A program made the translations under genes and the position numbers. The notes beneath the pieces were generated by a model. It was given only the letters and a program-made list of their open reading frames with translations. It made no database searches and was not told the DNA's origin. Shown in pieces: positions 40,425-50,217 of a stretch of DNA of 64,000 nt. Numbering within the stretch: the stretch's first letter is position 1; each line of letters starts with the position of its first letter. The DNA lies in NCBI RefSeq assembly GCF_013391105.1, contig NZ_CP058335.1, positions 1,178,001-1,242,000 on the forward strand, read 5' to 3'. The stretch is from Natronomonas salina. GTDB lineage: Archaea; Halobacteriota; Halobacteria; Halobacteriales; Haloarculaceae.

Positions 40425-41369
40425 TCAGTACGTCCGCAGGTTCGCCCACAGTTCTTCGAGGCGCCCCCGGGTCGACGGCCGGGGAACCCCCTTCGGCTCC
40501 CGGGCCGTGGCCGTGCCGTACCGGTCGAACTCGGTGACGATGCGGTACTCGTACCGCCGCTCGGCGTCGTCGTTCGAACGGTCCTCGAACTGGAGGGCTT
40601 CGGGCGGGGGCTCCACGGCCCGGTGGTCGTCGAGTTCGAGCAACCGGCCGGTCTCACGGTCGATCGTCGCTGTGATCGAGCAGTCCTCGGTCGGCCGCAC
40701 CAGGATCGGCGGCACCTTCGCGTACGCCTCACGACCGGCGATCTCGTAAGTGACCGTCTCGTCGGTCTCTTGTGCGAGCGTCCAGTTGACGTCCGGCGAG
40801 AGGACGTACTCACTGCGCGTGGAGGGGCCGATCCAGTCACCGTCGTTCGGCACGTAGCGGCTGGTTCGACCGTGCTCATCGGTCAACTCTACATGGTCGT
40901 CGGGACTCGACGGCGTCTCGGCAATCGGATCGCGAATGAGCGTCCCGGCGGAGAAGTACCATACAGAGGTCAACGGCGGGTCGGACGGTCCGACGTTCTT
41001 CGCCCGGGCGTGGTGGGATTGCGCTGTCGTGTGCGGGAACACTGCCGGCGGCATCCCGGGCGGCATTGCGTACGTGGTGTAGACTTCGAGATACCGGTGC
41101 CGGGACCGTTGCTGGTCGCGCCGGTAGCGTGCGTGGCGGTACGGGTCGGCGTTTGTGCCATCGTCGAGGACGGTCACTCTTGACACCGCCCGGTGGTCGA
41201 GGACGTGGAGGAGTCGGGCCGCCTCGTAGATACGCTCGCCGGGCGGCAACGAGTCGTCGACCGTCTCCCGGGGCGCGTATCGCCGGACGTTCGCGAGTCG
41301 CGCGCCGACGTAGCCGCCGAGGCCGGTCGTCACCGCCCCTGCCCCGGCGAGGAATCGCCGCCGTTTCAC
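40425..41369 (-). CDS. Tat-type secreted protein, unknown
   Basis: 314 residues. The leader MKRRRFLAGAGAVTTGLGGY looks like a twin-Arg signal, with RRR-F-L then a hydrophobic stretch. The remaining domain, rich in beta strands and Asp/Glu, contains a pair of TVLDDGTNADPY and WYFSAGTLIRDP segments but no motif I know. It overlaps the next gene by 4 bp (ATGA at 41366-41369), so the two secreted proteins form an operon, and their products may act together at the surface. Confidence 0.7.
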   Translation of the reverse strand: MKRRRFLAGAGAVTTGLGGYVGARLANVRRYAPRETVDDSLPPGERIYEAARLLHVLDHRAVSRVTVLDDGTNADPYRHARYRRDQQRSRHRYLEVYTTYAMPPGMPPAVFPHTTAQSHHARAKNVGPSDPPLTSVWYFSAGTLIRDPIAETPSSPDDHVELTDEHGRTSRYVPNDGDWIGPSTRSEYVLSPDVNWTLAQETDETVTYEIAGREAYAKVPPILVRPTEDCSITATIDRETGRLLELDDHRAVEPPPEALQFEDRSNDDAERRYEYRIVTEFDRYGTATAREPKGVPRPSTRGRLEELWANLRTY

Positions 41370-41764
41370 GGCGAGTCACCCTGCTTCGGGCGCCGGTTGA
41401 CGACGTCGAGCGTCGCGGAGTGGGGGCCATCGGGTGCGGTCCAGACGATCCGGAGCGGCGTCTCCCGGTCCGTCCCGACGGTGATCGAGTCGCCTGGCTC
41501 CAGCGGGAACGACGCAGCCGCGGGCCCGGATCGCGACACCCAGACGAACTCCTCGCGCGAGTCCTCGTCGAGGACGTACAGCGTCTCGGTGTTCCGCTCC
41601 GTGAGCGTCGTCCCGTACTCGAAGGTCAGGCGGTGGGCCGACCCCGTCCATCGGTGGCCGACGTAGACGTTGGGCGCCGACAGGGGGCCGTCGGGAGGTT
41701 CGGGGGCTGCGGTACAGCCTGCGAACGTGGCGACCCCGAGTGCGATGACCTCTCTCCGACGCAT
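41366..41764 (-). CDS. Small secreted lipoprotein
   Basis: 132 residues from ATG 41764 (MRRREVIALGVATFAGCTAA). It has a basic start, a hydrophobic core, and a lipobox FAGC with a Pro-rich linker (CTAAPEPPDGPLSAPNVY). A small beta domain follows. No known family. It is the promoter-proximal gene of the pair with 40425-41369, and is divergent from folCP. Confidence 0.72.
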   Translation of the reverse strand: MRRREVIALGVATFAGCTAAPEPPDGPLSAPNVYVGHRWTGSAHRLTFEYGTTLTERNTETLYVLDEDSREEFVWVSRSGPAAASFPLEPGDSITVGTDRETPLRIVWTAPDGPHSATLDVVNRRPKQGDSP

Positions 41765-41851
41765 CGGCGTGACTACTGGGCTGGCTGATAAATGTCTTCG
41801 TCCAGCATCCAGAAGCGAAACACGATTACCGCTCCCCGCACAGCCACGGAT

Positions 41852-44318
41852 ATGGAGTACCACGAGGCGGCGAACTTCCTGTTCGACCTCCGCCGGTACT
41901 CGCCGCGGACGGGCGTCGAGTCCACGCGGCGACTCCTCGCACATCTCGACGACCCGCAGTCGGAGCTCCGGTTCGTCCAGGTCGCCGGGTCGAACGGGAA
42001 GGGCAGCACCGCCCGCATGGTCGAGAGCGTCCTCCGGGAGGCCGGCCTCGACGTCGGGCTCTACACCTCGCCGCACCTCGACGACCTCCGCGAGCGCGTC
42101 CGCGTCAACGGCCGGAAGGTCTCGAAGCGGGCCGTCGTCGAGTACGTCGAGGCGATCGAGGAGTACGCCACCGACGAGGCCGCCGCCGGGGCCTCGCCGA
42201 CCTTCTTCGAGGGCGTCACCGCCTTCGGCATCTGGGCGTTCGCTCGCGCCGACGTCGACGTCGCCGTCCTCGAGGTCGGGCATCGGCGGGAAGTACGACG
42301 CGACCAGCGCCGTCGCCCCCGAGGCCAGCGCCGTCACGAACGTCACCCTCGAACACGCCGACGTACTCGGCGATACCGTCCCGGAGATCGCTCGCGACAT
42401 GGCCGCCGTCGCCCCGGGAGACGCGCCGCTGGTGACGGCCGCCGAGGGCGAGGCACTCGACGCCATCGACGAGGTCGTCGACGACCGGCTGCTGGTCGGG
42501 ACGGGCGAAGACGCAGCTGTCACGGTAGCCGACCACGGACGGGAGGGACTCGAACAGGCCGTCAAGATCGAACGCGAGGTGGAGGACGACTGGGGCTGGC
42601 AGGTGGAGACCCGGCTGCCGGTCTTGGGCTCCTACCAGGCGCGCAACGCCGGCGTCGCGGCGACGCTGGCGCGGCAGATCGAGGACGTCTCCGAGGACGA
42701 CCTCGCGCGCGGGCTCCGGAACGCCCACTGGCCGGGACGCTTCGAAGTGATGGACCGCGACCCGCTGGTCGTCCTCGACGGCGCGCACAACCCAGGGGGC
42801 TGTGCGGGACTCGAGGCGACCCTCGAGACCTTCGACTACGGCGACCTGCACGTCGTCTTCGGCGCGATGTGCGACAAGGACCACGGCGAGATGATCGCCG
42901 CGCTCCCGGACGCCGACCGGGCGTACACCTGCGAACCGGACAACGAGCGCGCCGAGTCCGCAGCGGCGCTGGCGACCGCCTTCGAGACCGCTGGTCGGGC
43001 CGACGAGGTGGTGGCGTCGGGTAACGTCGCCGACACGGTCGGCGCCGCCATCGAGGCCGCGGGGCCGGACGACGCGGTCGTCGTCACCGGGTCGCTGTTC
43101 ACCGTCGCGGAGGCCCGCCGCCGCTGGACCCGGCTGAAGGTGCCCAAGCGCGTCCCGGACCTCGAGCGGGCGCGGGAGGTCCTCGCCGACGCGGACGTCG
43201 CCGAGCCGGCCGTCCGGCGGCTGCGAAACGAGGGCGTCCACCGGGTACTACAGACGCGCGTCCAGCCCCGGCAGGCGCGGGCGCTCGAGGCGGAGATGCC
43301 GCGAGTGGGCGGGGAGTGCGCCGTCTCCGCCGTCGCCGAGCAGGACGAGGAGTACGTCGACGTCGTCCTCACGGGGACGCTGGCGGCGTTCGACCGACTG
43401 ACGGATGCCCTCGAGGACCGCCCGTACGGACTCGAGTCGCTGGCCGGAGAGCTCCGCGGAGCGCTGGGCATCCAGCGGGCCCCCGAGACCGACGGTTTCC
43501 CCTGGGCCGACCGCACAGCCGTCATGGGTATCCTGAACGTGACGCCCGACTCCTTCCACGACGGCGGTCGCTACGCGGCGACCGAGGACGCCATCGAGCA
43601 GGCCGAGGCGATGGTCGCCGACGGCGTCGATATCGTCGACGTCGGCGGGGAGTCGACGCGACCGGGCGCCGACCCCGTCCCGGTCGAGGAGGAGCTCGAC
43701 CGCGTCGTCCCGGTCGTCGAGTCGCTCGCGGACGTCGACGCGCTGGTCTCCGTCGACACACGGAAGGCCGAGGTGGCCCGCGCCGCCATGGAGGCGGGCG
43801 CGGACATCCTCAACGACGTCTCGGGGCTCGAGGACCCCGAGATGCGGCTGGTCGCCGCCGAGTACGACGCGCCGGTCGTCGTGATGCACTCCATCAACGC
43901 GCCGGTCGACCCCGACGCGGACGTCGAGTACGACGACGTCGTCGCGGACGCCCTGGACGCCCTCGTCGAGCGCGTCCTGCTGGCCGAGAAGGCCGGCCTC
44001 GACCGCTCGCAGATCATCGTCGACCCCGGCATCGGCTTCGGGAAGACGTCGACGGAGAGCTTCGAGCTCCTGGGTCGCGTCGACGAGTTCCGGGCGCTGG
44101 GCTGTCCCGTCCTGGTCGGCCACTCCCGGAAGTCGATGTTCGACCGCGTCGGCGCCGACGGCACGGAGGACCGGCTCGCGGCGACCGTCGCAGCGAGCGC
44201 GGTGGCCGCCGAGCGCGGCGCGGACATCGTCCGCGTCCACGACGTCGCCGAGAACGTGGCCGCGGTGCGGACCGTCGCGGCAGCCGACGACCCCGAGCGG
44301 TTCCGGGACCGCGACTGA
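41852..44318 (+). pseudogene. folP: folCP fusion: dihydrofolate/folylpolyglutamate synthase + dihydropteroate synthase, with a one-base frameshift
   Basis: The start is ATG 41852 (MEYHEAANFLFDLRRYSPRT). The FolC part has the P-loop VAGSNGKGSTARMVESVL and LYTSPHLDDLRERV. At about 42277-42281 the frame breaks: VLEVG is followed in the next frame by IGGKYDATSAV, which is the normal continuation, so GTCGGGCATC seems to hold one extra base. FolC then continues (VTNVTLEHADVLGDTVP, LDGAHNPGG). From about 43500 the DHPS part is complete: GILNVTPDSFHDGG, GGESTRPGA, SVDTRKAEV, ILNDVSG, DPGIGFGKT, GHSRKSM. This fusion is known in haloarchaea. With the frame repaired the protein would be about 820 residues. 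The DHPS half could still be made only if translated from an internal start. Confidence 0.85.
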
Positions 44319-44371
44319 GGGCGCCCGACGGAGGCACAGGAACCTTATCCCAGGCGCGAGACGGCCCGTTC

Positions 44372-44572
44372 ATGGTAGAATGGAAGTCGACGCTGGCCAG
44401 CGCCGTTCTGATCGCCGTGCTGTTCGGGATCTTCTATCGACTGTGGCAGTCACTCGGCGTCACCGACAGCGTCGTCGTCGACCTCCTCGTGCCGTTCGTG
44501 GTCGCCCTGGTGGTCGCCTTCGGCATCTCCGTCGCCTACTACGCGCTGCGGGCGCGGATGCGGACCAGATAG
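44372..44572 (+). CDS. Small two-helix membrane protein
   Basis: 66 residues from ATG 44372 (MVEWKSTLASAVLIAVLFGI). Two hydrophobic helices, SAVLIAVLFGIFYRLWQSLGV and SVVVDLLVPFVVALVVAFGISVAYYA, with a basic end RARMRTR. No family recognised. A TATA-like ACCTTATCC sits at about 44342-44350, 22-30 bp upstream. It lies 53 bp after folCP and is convergent with the acyl-CoA ligase. Confidence 0.65.
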   Translation: MVEWKSTLASAVLIAVLFGIFYRLWQSLGVTDSVVVDLLVPFVVALVVAFGISVAYYALRARMRTR

Positions 44573-44593
44573 GGCGACGAGGGGACGACGGGG

Positions 44594-46582
44594 TCAGTCC
44601 GTCGCCGCCTGTCCGGTTCCGGCGTCGGCTCTCGGCCCGCGACCGTAGATGTCGTCGATGTCGTCCTGGAAGGCGCTGCGGATGTTCCGTCGCTTCTTCT
44701 TCATCGACGGCGTCAGCAGGTCGTTGTCCGCGGTCCACTCCTCGGCGACGAGCCGGAACTCCTTGATCTGCTCGTGGTGGCCGAGCGTCTCGTTGACGCG
44801 GTCGACCTCCTCGGCGACCCACTCGCGGACCCGGTCGTCTCGGGTCGCGGCCTCGGGGTCGCGCGGGACGTCGACGTCCTCGTCGTCGGCCCAGTCCCAC
44901 AGCTCCTCGAAGTTGGGTTTGATGACCGCGCCGACGAACTTCTCGTCGTCGCCGACGACCATGATCTGGTCGACCCGCGGCGACGTCGAGAACGCGTCCT
45001 CGATGGGTTCGGGCGCGACGTTCTTGCCCGTATCGAGGACGAGGAGGTTCTTCCGGCGGTCGACGAAGCTGTAGTAGCCGTCGGCATCCCGCGAGACGAT
45101 GTCGCCGGTCCGGAAGTAGCCGTCGTCGGTGAACGCGCGGTCGGTCTTCTCGGGCTTCTGCCAGTAGCCGCGGAAGACATTCGGTCCCTTCGCGAGCAGT
45201 TCGCCGACCTCGCCGTCGACCGCCTCCTTCTGGGTGGCGCTGACGACGTCGGGGTCGAGCCGGAGGTCGACGTCGCAGAGCGCGGCGCCCATCGTCCCGA
45301 CGTGGATGTCCTCGGGCGGGTTGAACGTCAGCCCCGGCGCGGTCTCGGTGAGTCCGTACCCCTCGATGATGGTGACGCCCATCACGCGGTAGAGCCGGGC
45401 CAGTTCCTCCGAGAGCGAGCCGCCGCCGGAGATGAACATCTCGATGTTGCCGCCGAGGGCCTCCCGGACCGTCGAGAAGACGAGCCGGTCGGCGACCGAG
45501 AGCTTCGCCTCGAGGAACGGCCCGGGGTCGTCGGCGCGGTCGTACTCCTGGGCGACGTCGACGGACCACTCGAAGATGCGCTTCTTGAGGCCGGACTCGC
45601 TGGCCTGCTCGCGGATGCCGTTGTAGATGCGCTCGAAGACCCGCGGGACCGCCGCCGCGAAGTTCGGCTGGACCTGCTGGATGTCCTCGGCGATGGTGTC
45701 GGTGCTGCCGGCGTACGCCAGCGTGACGCCGCCGCCGAGGCTCTGGAAGTGGTTCGACCGCTCGAAGGCGTGCGCGAGCGGCAGCAGCGCCAGCGACGTC
45801 TTCCCGGCCTCCAGCGTCGGCACGTCCTCGGGCTTGTCCGGCCGCGGCCCGATGCGTTTCCGGACCTGGTTGAGGCAGGTCCGCCAGTTCTTGTGGGTCA
45901 GCTCCACGCCCTTCGGGTCGCCCGTCGTCCCGGAGGTGTAGACGAGACTGGAGAGCTCCTCCCAGTCCTGGTCGTCGACCCAGCGTTCGACGGCCTCGGG
46001 GTCGTAGTCCGCGTCGCCGAGGTCGTACACCTCGTCGAGCGTGTAGACGTCCGCCTCGAGGACGTCCGTCGCTTCGTCGTCGTCGAGCAGCACCGCGAAC
46101 TCGACGTCGACCTCGTCTTCGACCGCCGCGACGTTGTCCAGGAGCTCGCGGTTCTCGACGACCACGCCGGTCGCCCCGGGGTCGTTCAGCAGGTACTGGA
46201 CCTGCTCGGGCGACGACTCCGTGTAGACGGTCGTGACGACCGCGTCCGTCGTCATCAGCGCGAGGTCGGCGTGGGCCCACTCCATGCGGGTGTCCGCGTA
46301 GATGCTCACGCGGTCGTCCGGCTCGACGCCGAGGTCGCGGAACCCGGCCGCCAGCCGCCCGACGATATCGCCGACCTCGCGGTAGCTCAGTTCGGCGTAG
46401 CCGCCGTGCGGCGCCGCGGGCACGACGTCGCCAGCGACGAGTGCCCGGTCGTAGACGCCGCCCTTGTACATCTGGCAGGCGCCGTCGTCGTACCGCTCCA
46501 CGGCGTCGAAGAACAGCCGCGGGATGGTCGTCTCCCCGATTACCTCGTCCGTGTACTCCCGTTCGGCCTCTTTCCAGCCCAT
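44594..46582 (-). CDS. AMP-dependent long-chain acyl-CoA synthetase
   Basis: 662 residues, full length for the family. Motifs: YTSGTTGDPKGVELTHKN (P-loop, about residue 215), EGYGLTETAPGLTFNPPE, GEVGELLAKGPNVFRGYWQ, GYFRTGDIVSRDADGYY and DRRKNLLVLDTGKNVAPEPIE with the C-terminal catalytic Lys region. It activates fatty acids through acyl-AMP to acyl-CoA. It is one of two AMP-forming CoA ligases here (the other is acetyl-CoA synthetase at 52.5 kb). Minus strand; it is separated from the GT4 gene by 111 bp. Confidence 0.92.
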   Translation of the reverse strand: MGWKEAEREYTDEVIGETTIPRLFFDAVERYDDGACQMYKGGVYDRALVAGDVVPAAPHGGYAELSYREVGDIVGRLAAGFRDLGVEPDDRVSIYADTRMEWAHADLALMTTDAVVTTVYTESSPEQVQYLLNDPGATGVVVENRELLDNVAAVEDEVDVEFAVLLDDDEATDVLEADVYTLDEVYDLGDADYDPEAVERWVDDQDWEELSSLVYTSGTTGDPKGVELTHKNWRTCLNQVRKRIGPRPDKPEDVPTLEAGKTSLALLPLAHAFERSNHFQSLGGGVTLAYAGSTDTIAEDIQQVQPNFAAAVPRVFERIYNGIREQASESGLKKRIFEWSVDVAQEYDRADDPGPFLEAKLSVADRLVFSTVREALGGNIEMFISGGGSLSEELARLYRVMGVTIIEGYGLTETAPGLTFNPPEDIHVGTMGAALCDVDLRLDPDVVSATQKEAVDGEVGELLAKGPNVFRGYWQKPEKTDRAFTDDGYFRTGDIVSRDADGYYSFVDRRKNLLVLDTGKNVAPEPIEDAFSTSPRVDQIMVVGDDEKFVGAVIKPNFEELWDWADDEDVDVPRDPEAATRDDRVREWVAEEVDRVNETLGHHEQIKEFRLVAEEWTADNDLLTPSMKKKRRNIRSAFQDDIDDIYGRGPRADAGTGQAATD

Positions 46583-46693
46583 GCCCGAGTGTTAATACCA
46601 ACCACACTTGAAACTATCCGGAAAACAAGCCTCTCGATACCGATGCAGCAGACGAGGAAGAACTGCTGATTTCGTTGGATTCGTAGTGGTCGC

Positions 46694-47746
46694 CTACACC
46701 TCGACGCCGCACTCCCGGAAGAGCTCGAGGTACCGCCGGGTGATGGCGTCGTGGTCGAACTGCTGGAACTCCTTGTCGACGTCGCGGAACCCCCGACTCC
46801 AGGCGTCCTCGATGGCGTCGTCGAGGTTCTCCATGTCGGTGACGCGGATGCCCCGTTCGCGGCGCTCCACGAGTTCGTGGGCGCTGGAGTCGCCCTGGTA
46901 CTCGACGACGCCGACGCAGCCACAGGCCAGCGCCCACAGCAGTTCCTCGGCGAAGTGAGCGCGCTTGGCGGTCTGGACGAACGTCTGGGCGCCGCGGTAG
47001 ATGGCGACGCGCTCCGCGCGGTCGCACTCGCCGACGAACTCGACGCGGTCGCCGAGGTGAAGGTCCCGGGCCTGCCGCTCGTAGTCGGCGCGCTCGGGGC
47101 CGTCGCCGATGACCGTCGCCGTCCAGTCGGTCTGTCCGCGGAGCTCCGCCAGTGCCAGCAGCAGGCTCTCGAGGTTGGCGTCGGCGTCGAGGCGCCGCGC
47201 GTAGACGACGTCGCGGTAGTCGGCGGGTTCGGTCGACTCGATCACCGAGAAGTCGATGCTCTGGGGGACGACCGTCGCGGCCGCGTCGCTGGCGCCCCAC
47301 TCGCGGACGCGCGTGCGGTGAAGCTCCGAGGGCGTGACGACCCTGGTCGGGAGCTTGGCGGCGAACTTGGTGACTCGCGAGTCGTCGATGCCGCGCTCGT
47401 CGCCGTACCAGTCGCAAATGACTGGCGCCCGGGCGAGCGTGCCGCCCACGGATGCGGCCACTGCAGTCCCGGGCGGCGACGGGGAGACGAGGACCACGTC
47501 CGGTCGGTCTCGGAAGAGCAGGCCCGGGACGCGAGAGACGAACAGCGCCGGCGAGTCGAAGGTGACCGCCTCGTACTGGAGGTCGTCGAACTCGAGGCGA
47601 CGCCCGGACTCCTCCCACCAGGCGACGCAGTAGACGGTGACCTCGTGGCCGCGGTCGGCGAGGGCTGCGGCGAGCCGCCGGAGCCTGAGAGCCCCGGTAC
47701 GCTCTGACTTCGGCGGCGGGTTCCTGACGACGACCGCGACGCGCAT
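46694..47746 (-). CDS. Family 4 glycosyltransferase
   Basis: 350 residues from ATG 47746 (MRVAVVVRNPPPKSERTGAL). The GT-B fold is visible: an N-terminal acceptor Rossmann part (RLRRLAAALADRGHEVTVYCVAWW), and a C-terminal donor domain with VYARRLDADANLESLLLAL, TVIGDGPERADYERQARDL, FVGECDRAERVAIYRGAQTFVQTA and FAEELLWALACGCVGVVEY, the EX7E-like sugar-nucleotide site of GT4. The sugar is unknown. It is minus-strand and stands apart from the main glycan locus. Confidence 0.88.
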   Translation of the reverse strand: MRVAVVVRNPPPKSERTGALRLRRLAAALADRGHEVTVYCVAWWEESGRRLEFDDLQYEAVTFDSPALFVSRVPGLLFRDRPDVVLVSPSPPGTAVAASVGGTLARAPVICDWYGDERGIDDSRVTKFAAKLPTRVVTPSELHRTRVREWGASDAAATVVPQSIDFSVIESTEPADYRDVVYARRLDADANLESLLLALAELRGQTDWTATVIGDGPERADYERQARDLHLGDRVEFVGECDRAERVAIYRGAQTFVQTAKRAHFAEELLWALACGCVGVVEYQGDSSAHELVERRERGIRVTDMENLDDAIEDAWSRGFRDVDKEFQQFDHDAITRRYLELFRECGVEV

Positions 47747-47951
47747 GGAACCCTCGACGACGGCCGGTGGCAAAAAGGGCGCGGAAGCCGAACCGCCGCG
47801 GATCGATCGACGGGTGACGTTCGATATCGGCTGTTAAGCAATTACTAATTAGATAAATATGAGCACTACCTAACTCGAATCGAATCGGTCGTATACCGAG
47901 ATACCCGGTTAAAACAGCTAAACCAGTACGTTGTACTTACCAGAACGTTGC

Positions 47952-48215
47952 ATGAGCACCGAAGGTGGTAAGAGACTCCTACCAGACACTTACGGCGTGG
48001 TTCGAGGGGCGATCGCGGAGGTCGTCGGCCTCGTCCGGGGCGCAGCGTTCTGGCTCGCGGCACTGTTGCCGCTGTCGTACCTGCCGCTGCTGCAGGCGGC
48101 GTCGCTGTCGTTCGCCGGGTTCACAAAACTCCTCGTCGTCAACATCGTCGCACTGCTGGTAGGCCACAGTTACAGGAACGAGGGAGGGGGGAACGACCGA
48201 GGTAGACCCAACTGA
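47952..48215 (+). CDS. Small membrane protein, unknown
   Basis: 87 residues from ATG 47952 (MSTEGGKRLLPDTYGVVRGA). The middle carries two hydrophobic stretches (AAFWLAALLPLSYLPLLQAA and FAGFTKLLVVNIVALLVG), followed by a charged tail NEGGGNDRGRPN. No family known. It lies upstream of a solo left-end hairpin of TnpB type (48233-48253), which could act as its terminator. Confidence 0.6.
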   Translation: MSTEGGKRLLPDTYGVVRGAIAEVVGLVRGAAFWLAALLPLSYLPLLQAASLSFAGFTKLLVVNIVALLVGHSYRNEGGGNDRGRPN

Positions 48216-48232
48216 CACGTCGCGAGCGGAAG

Positions 48233-48253
48233 CCCACAGGCTTCAGCCGTGGG
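48233..48253 (+). repeat. Solo left-end-like hairpin of the TnpB element family
   Basis: CCCACAGGCTTCAGCCGTGGG: the element left-end hairpin with one extra A in the stem, preceded by GCGGAAG and followed by AGGAGG as in element 1. No tnpB or right end is nearby, so this is a relic, a very short non-autonomous derivative, or a borrowed terminator. Confidence 0.6.
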
Positions 48254-48307
48254 AGGAGGTAAAGACCGGGCGAATCGCTATTAGGTCAGGCGCCACATCG
48301 AGGAGAC

Positions 48308-50101
48308 GTGTACGACATCGAACGGTATCTGAACGTCCGGAGCGCGTTCGGGGCGTCGTTCGCGCCCGACGGCACGCTGGCGTTCCGGCTCGACGCCACC
48401 GGCACGCCGCAGGTGTGGACCCTCGAGGAACCGGGGTCGTGGCCCGACCAGCGAACCTTCTATGACGAGCGGATCACCTTCGCCTCGTGGTCGCCGGAAC
48501 GACAGGAGCTCGCCTTCGGGATGGACGAGGGCGGCAACGAGCGCCAGCAGCTGTTCCGACTGGACGACGACGGCGTCGTCACGAACCTCACCCAGACCGA
48601 CGCCAAGCACCGCTGGGGCGGCTGGAGCCACGACGGCGAGCGCATCGCGTTCGCCTCGAACCGCCGCGACGAGTCCGTCTTCGACGTCTACGTCCAGGGC
48701 CGCGAGGAGACTGGCGACGACGCCGAGCTGATCGTCGAGGGCGATGGCTGGCTCTCGCTGGGCGGCTGGAGTCCCGACGACTCGCGGCTGCTCGTCCACG
48801 AGGCGTACTCCAGTTTCGACCACGACGTCCACGTCCTCGACGTCGAGTCCGGCGAGCTGACGCATCTGACTGACCACTCCGAGGGCGAGATCCGCTACAG
48901 CAGCCTCTCGTGGGCGCCCGACGGCGAGGCGTTCTACTGCTGTACGGACCTCGATGCCGACACGCTGTACCTCGCCCGCGTCGACGCCGAGACCGGCGAC
49001 ATCGACGTCGTCGAGGAGGGCGGCGACTGGAACCTCGACGGCATCGCGCTGGACGACGAGACCGGCCGGCTGGTCTACTCGCGGAACGTCGACGGCTACA
49101 CCGAACTGACCGTGGGCGAACTCGCTGGCCCGACGACCATCGAGGAGTACCCAGCCCCCGATATCCCGGCAGGTGTCTCGGGTGGCGTCGCGTTCGACGA
49201 CGACGCCGAGCGGTTCGCGCTGACCGTCACCGCGGACACCGTGAACACGAACGTCTACGTCGTCGACGTCGAGACCGGCGACGCCGAGCGCTGGACGCAC
49301 GCCTCGACCGCGGGCATCCCCGAAGCGTCGTTCGTCGAGAGCGACCTCGCCCACTACGACACCTTCGACGATCGCGAAATTCCGGGGTATCTCTCGTTAC
49401 CCGACGACGTCCCGGAGGCCGGCGCACCCGTCGTCATCGACATCCACGGCGGCCCTGAGAGCCAGCGCCGGCCGTCGTTCTCGCCGGTCAAGCAGTACTT
49501 GCTCGCCCACGGCTACGCGGTCTTCGAGCCGAACGTCCGCGGGTCGACCGGCTACGGCCGCGAGTACACCCATCTCGACGACGTCGAGAAGCGGATGGAC
49601 TCCGTCGCCGACATCGAGGCCGCCGCGGAGTGGCTCGCCGCGCGCCCGGAGATCGACGGCGACCGCATCGTCGCCAAGGGCGGCTCCTACGGCGGCTTCA
49701 TGGTGCTCGCCGCGCTGACGGAGTACCCCGACATCTGGGCTGCGGGCATCGACGTCGTCGGCATCGCGAACTTCGTGACGTTCCTCGAGAACACGGGGTC
49801 GTGGCGCCGCGCGCTCCGCGAGGCCGAGTACGGCTCCCTCGAGGACGACCGCGAGTTCCTCGAGTCCATCTCGCCGATCAACAACGTTGAGCGCATCCAG
49901 GCACCACTGTTCGTCCTCCACGGCGCCAACGACCCGCGCGTCCCGGTCGGCGAGGCCGAACAGATCGCCGAAGAAGCCGATGGCCAGGGCGTCCCAGTCC
50001 GGAAGCTCATCTTCGACGACGAGGGCCACGGCCTCTCGAAGCGCGAGAACCGCATCGAGGCCTACACCGAGATCGTCGAGTTCCTCGACGAGCGCGTGTA
50101 G
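48308..50101 (+). CDS. S9 family (prolyl oligopeptidase-type) serine peptidase
   Basis: 597 residues from GTG 48308 (MYDIERYLNVRSAFGASFAP). The N-terminal half is a beta-propeller of WD-like repeats (FASWSPERQELAFG, WGGWSHDGERIAFASNRR, SWAPDGEAFY). The C-terminal alpha/beta hydrolase has the nucleophile in GGSYGGFMVLA near residue 460, the Asp in GANDPRVPVGEA and the His in DDEGHGLSKREN. No signal peptide is seen, so it probably degrades peptides in the cytoplasm. It is monocistronic. Confidence 0.92.
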   Translation: MYDIERYLNVRSAFGASFAPDGTLAFRLDATGTPQVWTLEEPGSWPDQRTFYDERITFASWSPERQELAFGMDEGGNERQQLFRLDDDGVVTNLTQTDAKHRWGGWSHDGERIAFASNRRDESVFDVYVQGREETGDDAELIVEGDGWLSLGGWSPDDSRLLVHEAYSSFDHDVHVLDVESGELTHLTDHSEGEIRYSSLSWAPDGEAFYCCTDLDADTLYLARVDAETGDIDVVEEGGDWNLDGIALDDETGRLVYSRNVDGYTELTVGELAGPTTIEEYPAPDIPAGVSGGVAFDDDAERFALTVTADTVNTNVYVVDVETGDAERWTHASTAGIPEASFVESDLAHYDTFDDREIPGYLSLPDDVPEAGAPVVIDIHGGPESQRRPSFSPVKQYLLAHGYAVFEPNVRGSTGYGREYTHLDDVEKRMDSVADIEAAAEWLAARPEIDGDRIVAKGGSYGGFMVLAALTEYPDIWAAGIDVVGIANFVTFLENTGSWRRALREAEYGSLEDDREFLESISPINNVERIQAPLFVLHGANDPRVPVGEAEQIAEEADGQGVPVRKLIFDDEGHGLSKRENRIEAYTEIVEFLDERV

Positions 50102-50217
50102 GGACTGGAAGGACAGCGAGCGATGGGGGGTTGTTTGGAGGGGACTGAGAACCCGTCGAGCAGCAGTCCTAATCTGATGTGCTTCGGCTGGATTCTTCCT
50201 CCACCCTCCAGGACGAT

